Below, one piece after another: positions 10,865-19,480 of a stretch of DNA of 64,000 nucleotides (the stretch's first letter is position 1; each line of letters opens with the position of its first letter). Made by a program: the position numbers and the translations under genes. This DNA comes from Eudromia elegans (Eukaryota > Chordata > Aves > Tinamiformes > Tinamidae): NCBI GenBank assembly GCA_003342815.1, contig PTEX01000006.1, positions 2,859,338 to 2,923,337 of the forward strand, read 5' to 3'. The notes beneath the pieces were generated by a model. That model saw nothing but the letters and a program-made list of their open reading frames with translations, was not told the origin of the DNA and did not search any database.

Positions 10865-13800
10865 AAAGAACTATGGAAACATTAGTCTAATGGGTATCTC
10901 AAACAGCATGTGGTCCACATCAGTCAGTCATTGAATCAATTTAATTTCACTGGGCTTTTAAGGACTAATAAACAACATGTAGTCCTACACATGTGGACAA
11001 CTGAATAAATAAATGGTCATCTGGACTCTCCAACCTGAACTATCCCAGTTGGGAAAAAAGAAGATGCTCAAGACAAGGATGCTGTTGCTCAAAGAGCTTT
11101 CTGCAGGATGACTGCAGGAAATTTGTTCTAAACAGAAAGCTTCAGCACTGGAGAAACTAATTCCTCAAACAAACAGGTCACAGGTTTAGGGCCTACTGAG
11201 AGCTCATCTTGTTGGCTGGGCATTTTAGGAGGGTGAAGGATACATGCATTTAATTATGCACAAAGTTAGAAGTTTAGGCAAGGAGTGCCAAACTTTATAT
11301 CCTCTTCTTTACACTTGCCCATTTGTATTTATGTATATCAATGAGATCCCCCCTCAACCTTCTCTTCTCCAGGCTAAACAGTCCCAGCTCTCTCAGTTTC
11401 TTCTTCTATCATCTTCATGGACATCTGCTGGACTCCATCTAGCATGTCCATGTCTTTCTTGTACTGGTCAGAACAGAGGGGAAGTATCATCTCCCTTGAC
11501 CTGCTGGCTGCACTGTCCCCAATATCCCATTGCTCTTTTAGACTGGAAAGTAACGTCCTGCCATTTCCTCCCATTCCTGCCTTGGTTAAAATGAAATTAT
11601 CTCCTTGAGTTAACTAGAATGGACATACCGTTGTATCTCAGTTAAACAAATAACAAGCTGGTGGACTAGGTACCTTTGTGCAGAGAGCTTATGGACTGGG
11701 TGCTTTAATTCCTTTACCTGGATTGTGTTTATAATTATCTTTCAAGAGAGATGAAAATAAAGGACAGGAAGTACCCTGGAATTGCTTACTAAGATCATGG
11801 GAAGGCATAAATTTACTGCAACAAAATATGAAATTTATTACTATAGCACTCAAATTATGCCCATGAACTGATGATGATAAAATGTAAATCTTTAAAATAT
11901 GAATGGATCAGATTTGTAAAATTTGATAGAAATATCAGCAAGTCATCAACACAGCAGAAGCACTGTATATTCTAGCATAGAGATATTTCCACTTAACAAA
12001 GATATTGAAAAATAGTTGATTCTCACACAGAAGAAATCCCCCATGGGAGTGGGGACTTTAAATTCACACAGGAAATCAATATTTACCCATTAATAATGCA
12101 GGGTCCTTTCCTGAGATGGCAGTTTTTTCCTGTAAATCCCTGGGCACACAAACAAATATATCCTCCATCACCAGTTTCTATGCAGGTTGAGTTATTGGTG
12201 CAGGGCTTTGCAGAACACGGGTGAATATCTGTTTAAAAACAAAATTATTTGGTTCTGTTAACATTGCAATGCAATGCTAAATAGGCAGCAGATGAGTAAA
12301 ACCAGAACTCAATTAATCGAATGAGAAAGAATCATTAAACAGTAAACAATACATTAAATAAAACATGGCTTTAATGGCCCGTTATGATGCATTTACGCAT
12401 TGTAATTTATTTCTTCTTCTGTTAAAATGGAATGGAGATTCTTCGTCCTATTATTATTGCAAGCACTGTCAGCTTGGCTCTTTTGTCCTAGTTCCCTCTT
12501 GTAAAACAGGTTTGTTCTAGTCTATAGATAAGTAAATTTAATATTATCAATAAAATATTAGTAGAAGAGAAAGAACATCTCAGTAATATAGTCATTCTGT
12601 TCAAATTCTCAGCATTTCCATGCACAGAATTCTGATAAAGCAATAGCCAACCAGGAACTCTCCTTGCTCCCTGCCTGAGAACCTAACGCTATGTGCTCAT
12701 GTGCAAATATCTCACTATAATAAACATCAGCAAATTACAAAATCTCTCAAAAATTCTTTTTAAGTTTTGCCCCAAAAGTCATATATCCTATTTTCTTTAC
12801 AATTCCCCTGTTGGTCCTTCACCATCCTGAACAATTACTGAACTTTTAAAGTAATTAAATTAATTAAAAATCAATAAATAAAAAATTCGTATTTGGATCA
12901 TTTAACAGAGCTGATGCAGTGACATACCGACTTCAAGTTATGTGACACAACTTGCATACTCGCATGCACACCTACACTTTCTAAAAAGATAAAAAGTGAT
13001 TTAAGGGCATTTATTCTACTTCCCACAGCACTGCAGGAATCTTAGATGATATCATGAGTAACTGCAAATTTTTTACCATAACAAAACATTTCAAAATTGT
13101 TTTAGAATACCGTCTTCCCTGGATTAAAGGCTCTTTCCCTGGATGAAAGGCTCTATTTTTTAATATAGTAGACTCTTCTCTATACAGTAGACTCTCTAGT
13201 AGACTCTTCTTTGGCATGCATGTTGAGTGTAAGTTCCAGTATCCAAAAGAACCAGAACAACCTTGAAAGCCTTTTGCAGCAGAGTTGTCCAAAACCTATA
13301 GCTACACTACCTGTTTTCATTGCAACACAACCATTTTGCATGTGCTTTGAGTCTTAGCTCCAATGTTCAAAAGAACCAAAACAACCTTGAATGCATTTTA
13401 GAACAGAGTTGCTCGTGAAATAATTTGGCAGGCTTTAAAGGCAGCAAAGCAAACATTAATGCTGAAGCAGGAAAAAGAAAATTCACTCATATATATATAT
13501 ATATATGCACACACATATACATACCTATTATATATACATATGTAATGTATATATACACTATGCATAACATGCACATACGTATGCATATATATGAATTGTC
13601 AAATAATATTAAAAATAATTTCAAAGATGTATAAAAGTTTAAATTTAAAACACAACTTAAAAATTTATAGGAATAGATCTTTATTAAAACAGAAGTAAAC
13701 AGCAAAGTAGCCCAATTTCTCTATTTTCTCTACTTCTCAAACTCAAAAGATCAAGTAATTTACTCCCTGCGAATGATGAAAGTCTAAAAGATGAGAGTTT

Positions 13801-14281
13801 ACTACATTCACATGACGTACACTACATTTCTATTATATAAATAAGAATACCATCAAATTAATTAATATTCATATGAAATCTAAATGTTTATATTTCAGTG
13901 CATGACACAGACACTTAGTAGTTTTGTGAGGAAAGTCCACATCCTAAGTAGAACTTCTTCTGGAAGGCCTGGCATGGGCCATAATAAGAGTAGTAGCCAG
14001 TCTCTGAACCTACCAAGCGCCTGTGCCAAAGGCATCAAGTGATGTGTGTTACAGGATGCACCAAGGTCATAGTGTATGTGGACTTTTGGGGCAGAGTGAG
14101 GCTGGGGCTGAAGTGGGAGGTCAGGAGGGCACAAACATGTCCATGGAGGCTTTGGCCAGGGGTGACAATTGACAGAGATGACTGATCTGATTTAGCATGG
14201 TTGCTCTTTTACTCCAAATGAACTGCCATTTTCTCCTGGAAATAAACTGATGAGAATGATTTTTTTCTCTTTTTTTTTCCT

Positions 14282-14337
<56 letters not shown>

Positions 14338-17300
14338 TAGATTTTTTCCCCCCTACTGCTTGGGGTGGTACCAGTTCCTGTATTCCTGTACTGTGATGAT
14401 ACATCTCTCAAGAGAGCTGCTGCTGATAGGGAACCCTGCTCTGTGCAGCCACATCACAGATGTTTAGAAACATGATTTCAAGGTTGAGGTGTTTGGGAGG
14501 GTTAAAAGATGCAGCCTGGTGCACTGCATTGCAAAGAAATTAACTGGCAGTGTTATCACTAACTCAGCCTTAACTGATTTCTCTTAACAGCCAAGTTCAT
14601 GGATGTGACTGCAATAAGAGCCATAAATAAAACCACTGATCTTGGCTGGCTTGGTCAGAACGGATCATGCTCAGCCTACCCTCTGTATGCCTATGAATTA
14701 CAAGGAGGAGCATGGAGCAGGCTGTCAACAGCTGCACAACCAGAGGTGTTAGCAAACCATTCAATGATCCAAAGCCACTGTTTTTTTAAAAAAAAATTAT
14801 TTCAAACATTTACGGCAGTGGTCACATGAACTCCAGATCCTGCCACATTTCTCCACCCCAGATTTTGCCAGCCTTGTGAGTTGGCCTTCATTCAGTTGGC
14901 TACATCGAAGTAGTGGTTATGCCAAAAATGCCCTGGCAAATATACGTATTTTCTATAGCAGCAAAAAAAAAACCCCACACAGGATTAATTTCAAAATAAC
15001 GCCAAAACTGCATTACTCATGATCCTTCTGGAATCTCTGCAAAAGCAATAGAAATACAGTTTTCTAACATGGCTTGTCTCATCATATTCTTGAACCCAAA
15101 AATTAACTCCAGAAGCTGAGAAATGTTCACTTAATGTCATGACAATTGTGTCCTCTTCTTATCAGACAAAAAACTTCAATATTAGAAGACAGAGGAAAAA
15201 GTAGGGTGTTTTACATAAGAAACTGACAGATTTGCATTTCCACTTTGAAAAGTCAGTCTCATATATATGAATATATATCTCCATGTTCCCAAATTGTCCC
15301 TTTTCCTAACCTGATCAAGTTGCATTTAGTGGTTCCCGTTATTGAGTGAATTACAGCAGTTGGTAACAACTTTACAGACCCGAGAGACTGATCCCAGCTT
15401 TTCAGCAGAGGGTCATCTGATCAGGGATGAGCAGTTAACCTCATTGGAGATTATGGTGCTTTATCGGCTCAGGATAACAATTCTTCATAACCATCAAGCA
15501 GTAGGAAAGGAGGACCCTTCTCCTAATCTCTTGTACAAGACAATGCATCTAGAGTAGGTAAATCCACTGAGGTTAAAGTCTTTAAACTCAACATGTTCGC
15601 ACAAAGGAAAACAAAGTTAATTCTTTGTGACTGAATATTCTTGGCACCTCTGCTTGGAGATCTAGGCTCAAACTGGCGTAGAAAACTCTGAACTGATTCT
15701 GTGCGTTGAGAAAAATAATAGTTTCTGGACTTAAACAAGGGGTATCATGTTTGTAACTACACAGTTATTTTAATTAATACCTTTTAAAATAACATTTTTC
15801 CATAACGATATGGGTATAATTTTCTAAATATGCTTTTGCAGACTAAGCAGCAGTTGCAAGAGCGGAAGATTGCAAGGTTCAGAACTGCAAAGGCATGCAA
15901 GAGCCTAGAAATTCAGCGAGGCACTTAATATGACTTTTAGAAGTATGCCCAGCTTGAAAACACAGTTCATTTAGATAGCTTTAGATGTTTTCATAGCACC
16001 TTTAAACACTTGGGCCTTTGGAGTCATTAACAGGTAACAGAAAAGAGCCTTCTAAAGTGGTGGAAGGAGAAGGTCATTCTATTTAATGTTACTAAACTAC
16101 GACTGTACACCCCGACATCTTCAACTACTAGTTTTCACATTTGCTGAGCTGGCTCCAATTAAGCATGGTGACCTATTTCTGGATTAGGGTGAGATATGCC
16201 GGACTGCAGAGGGACCCCCTTCTCCTCACTAACTGTAACGGGATCTACGGAGCTGTTTCAGGCATAAGCTCTCACGCACTGTCAGGGGTGTCTAGAGCTA
16301 CATAAGTAACACGGTTATCTCTGAGAGCCCACAGATATATCCACACTGGTGCTACTGCAGCCCTTATATATATACCTGGATTAGGTTTAAACTTAGTAGG
16401 TTGGATACGTCTACGTGTGCAAAACCTGAGGAGAAGCTGAGCGAGTACCTGAGCACCAAGCTGTAGGACACTGTGGAGATGTGAGCAAGCTGCAATCTTG
16501 AGTCTTTTGATTGTCTTCTGAATTTTATCCCATTCAAATTCCATTGTCATTGATTACTGTTCGGGATGTTAAATGGCAGAACGTGCTCTATAAATGTTAA
16601 GTCCTCTACTCTCCAAAGCCCTAATACAAGAGAACAAACAGGGCCCAGCAACTTGACCTCTTCCAGCTGCAGCTATGCTGGCTGGAAAGACACATGTGCG
16701 GTTTCTGTCCTCTTGTATCTGTTGACTAATCACTCATTTGCCCTTGTCAGCCAAAATAAACCAGCTCAGCAGAGGCTGACTTGTCAAATTGCTTGTGCTA
16801 AGCTGGCCCATTCTGACTGGGAAGAGGTCAGGGAGTGCACACAAGAGCTGTGCTTACCCCCTGGACCGAGAGGGAGGTGACAGCCTTTCAGAGAGACCTT
16901 CTTCTCAGCTGTGCTAATGCTACTACGCTGAATTGTCACGGGGTTAAGTAAACAGTGAGATGAGCGTGGTATTTTCCTTTGCAAGAAGAAATCGGCTTAA
17001 GCACTATGCTCGTATCTGTCCGTGCAGAAATTAGCATACCTAATATGTCAGACGAATAATTCAGTTGATTTAGCATGTAAAAGAAGAGGCAGTTTTGGAA
17101 AATAAGACTTGGCTGTATGACAAGACTCGACACAAAGTTAGCAAGTAATTTCCCAGCTTTCTCTACAATGATCAATCTTTAAAACAGAATGACAAGTTCA
17201 CACCTTGCTTGCTCACATGCCCAGCAACAAAAGACACTTCTGCCTAAACTACAAAAGCTCCAGGCTTCTGTGCTGCTGCCCCGTACGACCTTACAATGTT

Positions 17301-19053
17301 CCGGTTTAATATTCTTTAAGGAAGTAATGATAATAGTGCTACGCAGCGGGACTTTTGGGTGATTCCAGCACCAGAGGGAGCTGCTTCACCTCGCTTGCGC
17401 AAGGAGAGGAAAGCGTGTGCAAACCTATGTCGCAGAGGCTGCCAACCCAGCCCTCGTCGCAGACGCACTGCCAGGGCTTGGCGCAGGAGCCGTGCAGGCA
17501 GCCGGGGAACGGCACGCACTGGTTGCAGAGCGCGCCCTGCCAGCCGGGCTGACACCTGGAAAGGGACAGAGAGACAAGATAACGGCACGGGGTAACACTC
17601 AGAGATTGCAGTTACTAAGGGTGTTCCCCCTTTGGAGGCACACTGAACTTTCAGATACCCAACTGGGTGACGCGGGGGATTTGAATGCAAAGAAGGCACT
17701 GTCAATGTGCCTAGGATACTAGAAATTAGTACTAGAAACAGATTAAAGCAAACTATTTCATTCACTGAGAATAAATAAATAACTGCTAGTCAACCTAAAG
17801 ACTTTTCTTACTGGAATATATACACTATTTGAAAATTAAGACTTTAATTCCACTAAACAGCTAGACCTCTGTGCTGCATGACTCTAGTTACTGTATATTA
17901 ATAGAGCATTGCTTTGTTACTGTACTGTATTTGCAGAGGGGAAATTGTTTCAGCTTCTATCTATTTTACAAGGACAAGGAATTATGAGAGCGGCCCACTC
18001 CTGGGCTAACAGCCTTATCTGACAGATCTTTTACCTGCATTCACTGGGAATTTCACAGAACCCATTCACTGGGTGGCAGCCAGTTTTACAGTTCACTCCT
18101 GGAAGAAGAAATGTATAACATTATGGCACAATAATGAGCACTCAGAAAAATCATATCATTTCCTATGCCCATTAATGATGTTTTAAAAAATAGTACACTG
18201 CATAATATTCCGATTTTTTTCCCCCAAGGACATGTTTTTGTAACACATAATTTCAAATGAACTTAATTTGTGGCACATTACCTGGTGTTGCTTTAGGACA
18301 AGTGAAATGACATAAATTATTAACTGCAAAAGAGTACAAGGTACTCATTTTAACTGCAAAACTGTACAGAGTACATCACTTCAGCATATGCCAACTGTAT
18401 GGAATATCACCATGCATTAGTTTAAAAAAGAAATTTTAGAACAGATCCATAGATGCCATCTCACAATACACTACTCAAATCGCATTCTTTCCAGAACTAC
18501 CTAAAATACAAAAGTGCAAAAGTAGTCAGAAATAAATTCCGTTTAAAATAACTCATTGTAAGTGCTGAATTCACTTCCATCCCACGGAGCATGGAAAAGA
18601 GGTGTTTGGATTTTGCATAACTGGATGAAGCTGAAGATGTGTCAGTCCCTTTCGTGTGTGTGTGTTTGTGCGTGTGTGTGCGTGTGTGCGCGCGTGTCAA
18701 GTATTTCCATTACCCCACTAAGCAAAGCTGACCCCAAACGCCGCCATTCACAACTCGCATCCCGTGCCAACCACGCGGCAGAAGCGGAGGACAGAACCAT
18801 CCCCGGGCACGCGGAGACCCGCAGCCGGGGCCACAGGACGCCGGGACGGGCTCCCCTACGGGGTGGCTCCCGCCGCGGCGGCTCCGCCAACTTTTATCCG
18901 CGCGCTGCGGGTCGGTGCGCGGCGGGGGCAGCCGAGTCCGCACGTCGGGGGTCTCTTACCTGGGGCGGCGGCGAGGACGAGAGGCAGCCAGAAGCAGCAG
19001 CAGCCGATGAGGGCGGCGACGCGCAGCCCCGCGGCCGGAGCGCGCAGCCCCAT
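6137..19053 (-). CDS. DLK1: DLK1, delta-like non-canonical Notch ligand 1 (whole gene, five coding exons)
   Basis: DLK1 is a type I membrane protein, also shed as a soluble ectodomain, that restrains differentiation in adipose, muscle, liver and endocrine tissue and modulates Notch; it lacks the DSL domain of canonical ligands. The five exons join in frame as complement(6137-6878, 12087-12228, 17425-17555, 18035-18098, 18960-19053), giving 390 residues against 383 in human. Visible parts are a signal peptide (about 1-31), six EGF repeats (C35-C63, C66-C94, C101-C133, C140-C176, C183-C214, C221-C253) with every cysteine present, a polar spacer (254-312), a transmembrane helix (about 313-336) and a basic tail. 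The stretches [21 protein letters not shown] and VNIIFPEKI are diagnostic beside human DLK1. Introns 1 to 4 are about 861, 479, 5196 and 5208 bp. No break was found. DLK2 is the nearest alternative, but the tail and membrane segment are DLK1-like. Confidence 0.97.
7740..7950 (-). mobile_element. Possible degraded endogenous retrovirus scrap (gag-like)
   Basis: On the minus strand a short reading resembles the start of a gammaretrovirus-like capsid region, with a pattern of the type [11 protein letters not shown] that recalls (F/W)TSxDLxNW. No LTRs, pol or env were found beside it. If real it is a small, broken fossil in DLK1 intron 4. A chance resemblance is quite possible. Confidence 0.22.
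8573..9520 (-). mobile_element. CR1 LINE, 5'-truncated, reverse transcriptase end to 3' terminus
   Basis: The minus-strand 3' end is the CR1 octamer repeat (aatcatagaatcatagaatgg on plus, from 8575). The frame from about 9517 down to 8810 encodes the end of the CR1 reverse transcriptase, including [13 protein letters not shown] and the catalytic FADD motif, then the usual C-terminal stretch ([20 protein letters not shown]). The coding then continues in another frame (8852-8658, SDRTRGNG to LEIFKTRLD), so at least one frameshift lies near 8855-8870. About 0.95 kb remains of an element of roughly 4.5 kb. A candidate 6-bp target duplication TTACTT flanks it (8567-8572 and 9521-9526). It lies in DLK1 intron 4 in the gene's orientation. 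Confidence 0.93.
9600..9764 (-). mobile_element. CR1 LINE 3' fragment
   Basis: Begins with the CR1 terminal repeat (aatcacagaatcacagaattc on plus) and continues through the conserved motif ggaagggacct and gagactccacaacctctctgg. It stops abruptly near 9764, so this is a 5'-truncated copy of about 165 bp. It lies 80 bp beyond the larger CR1 copy, in the same orientation and in DLK1 intron 4. Confidence 0.9.
10834..10861. repeat. AT dinucleotide microsatellite
   Basis: An uninterrupted run of about 14 TA units in DLK1 intron 4. Confidence 0.95.
11322..11532 (-). mobile_element. Diverged CR1 LINE fragment
   Basis: The plus strand reads gatcccccctcaaccttctcttctccaggc and then cccagctctctcag, the complement of the CR1 reverse-transcriptase C-terminal region, and continues to ctccctTgacctgctgg. 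It has no terminal octamer and more mismatches than the copies at 8573 and 9600, so it is older. It lies in intron 4, about 770 bp from exon 4. Confidence 0.82.
12087..12228 (-). CDS. DLK1: DLK1 coding exon 4 (EGF3 and start of EGF4)
   Basis: This 142-bp exon lies between acceptor TTTAAACAG and donor AATGG|GTAAAT. It codes for residues 98-143 plus split codons: EGF3 (C101-C133) and the first cysteine of EGF4 (C140). Asparagines 108 and 109 lie in overlapping N-glycosylation sequons (NNST). GPCIING corresponds to human GPCVING, and the split codon then joins to SPCQNGG in exon 5. Confidence 0.94.
13115..13413. repeat. Local tandem duplications in DLK1 intron 3
   Basis: Two diverged copies of about 80 bp lie 124 bp apart (about 13213-13289 and 13337-13413), both containing aaaagaacc(a/g)aaacaaccttgaa-like sequence. 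Just before them ttccctggattaaaggctc is followed directly by tttccctggatgaaaggctc, and then agtagactct occurs three times between about 13167 and 13210. The whole stretch appears to have grown by repeated local duplication. Confidence 0.8.
13489..13591. repeat. AT/CA-rich low-complexity tract
   Basis: Alternating TA and CA dinucleotides with interruptions in DLK1 intron 3. The tyrosine- and isoleucine-rich open frames across it are artefacts. Confidence 0.9.
14284..14335. repeat. Poly(T) run, 52 bases
   Basis: An uninterrupted run of 52 T bases, preceded by shorter T-rich runs (14261-14283), in DLK1 intron 3. The length is probably variable and uncertain in an assembly. Confidence 0.95.
17425..17555 (-). 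CDS. DLK1: DLK1 coding exon 3 (end of EGF1 and EGF2)
   Basis: This 131-bp exon lies between acceptor CCTTTCCAG and donor ATAG|GTTTGC. It codes for residues 54-96 plus split codons. CQPGWQG and PGCLHG match human DLK1 almost exactly. It supplies C54 and C63 of EGF1 and all six cysteines of EGF2 (66, 72, 77, 83, 85, 94). The local GC content is clearly above that of the intron on either side. Confidence 0.94.
18035..18098 (-). CDS. DLK1: DLK1 coding exon 2 (EGF1, first part)
   Basis: This 64-bp exon has acceptor TTCTTCTTCCAG and donor CAG|GTAAAA. It codes for residues 33-52 plus split codons at both ends. It carries C35, C39, C46 and C52 of the first EGF repeat and the motif HPVNGFCE, which corresponds to human NPQNGFCE. 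It is too short to stand out as an open frame, but phase, splice sites and cysteine spacing all fit. Confidence 0.92.
18653..18697. repeat. TG/CG alternating purine-pyrimidine tract in DLK1 intron 1
   Basis: A 45-bp stretch of TG repeats with CG interruptions, ending in GCGCGCGTGT. It lies about 260 bp inside intron 1 from exon 1, at the edge of the CpG island. Such tracts are prone to Z-DNA formation and to length change. Confidence 0.93.
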
Positions 19054-19480
19054 GGCCGGGGCGCCGCGCTGCGCGGAGCCCGGCGGAGCGCCCGCCGTCC
19101 TGCCCGGGCTGCGGCAAGGGGAAGGCGGGCGCTGCGCGGCGCTGCGCGGAGGCGCCGGCAGGACGGTCGGGGCCGGGAGGAGGAGGAAAAGGGGCCGCCC
19201 GCCCCCGCGGCCCCGCGCGGGGCGCCCAGAGGAGCTGCGCTCCGTGCGCGCCCGCGGCCGTCGCGGGGAGCGTGGAAGCGGCCGCGAGCAGCGGGTCCCA
19301 GCGGGAGTGTGTGGGGAGGGGGGTTGAAACACGCCCGCTCCCTCCTCGCATGTGACCTGCCTGAAACTTGCTTCCAGTGTCCCCGGAGAGGGGACTCCGT
19401 GCGCGCCCGCGGGACTCTGGAAACCTTCCCGTGCTCCCTGGAATCAGGTCCGGAAAGACCCCGGAGGAGAAAAACAAGGG
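18710..19480 (-). promoter_or_regulatory. DLK1: CpG island over DLK1 promoter and exon 1
   Basis: A dense run of CpG and GC-rich sequence stands out sharply from the AT-rich surroundings and covers exon 1, the 5' end of intron 1 and about 430 bp of 5' flank. GC-box-like CCGCCC and CCCGCCCCCGC lie near 19195-19207, and a 12-bp palindrome CCCCGCGCGGGG lies at 19211-19222. I see no convincing TATA box, so a dispersed CpG-island promoter with start sites between about 19054 and 19350 is likely. The long open frames on both strands here result from the base composition. Confidence 0.8.
18960..19053 (-). CDS. DLK1: DLK1 coding exon 1 (start codon and signal peptide)
   Basis: Codes for residues 1-31 plus the first base of codon 32. 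The ATG sits in a good context (G at -3, G at +4). The peptide has a basic n-region with two arginines, then a hydrophobic core including [18 protein letters not shown], followed by a plausible signal peptidase site near the A-A-A-P end. The donor is G|GTAAGAG, read on the minus strand. The exon is very GC-rich and lies inside the CpG island. The amino-acid sequence differs from mammals, as expected for a signal peptide. Confidence 0.93.

Larger units (their letters stand above)
6879..12086 (-). other. DLK1: DLK1 intron 4
   Basis: GT-AG intron of 5208 bp. It holds the CR1 copies at 8573-9520, 9600-9764 and 11322-11532, the possible retroviral scrap at 7740-7950, a 14-bp tandem duplication (GAGCTGGTTTTATT at 6962-6975 and 6976-6989), a 10-bp duplication (TTTTAGTATG at 9551-9570) and an AT dinucleotide tract at 10834-10861. 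I see no additional exon. Confidence 0.85.
12229..17424 (-). other. DLK1: DLK1 intron 3
   Basis: GT-AG intron of 5196 bp. It contains the tandem duplications at 13115-13413, an AT/CA-rich tract at 13489-13591 and a T52 run at 14284-14335. The rest is unique-looking AT-rich sequence, with no exon-like segment that fits the DLK1 frame. Confidence 0.85.

Noticed and set aside
13398-13705. Tyrosine/isoleucine/cysteine-rich frames on both strands
   Set aside because: They are translations of the AT/CA microsatellite.
14192-14404. Lysine-rich 70-codon minus-strand frame
   Set aside because: It is a translation of the T52 run read as poly(A) on the other strand.
16270-16430. Possible old hAT-type transposon end (gtctacgtgtgcaaa-like text)
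   Set aside because: Resemblance to amniote hAT ends is weak, and no terminal inverted repeats or 8-bp duplication could be found.
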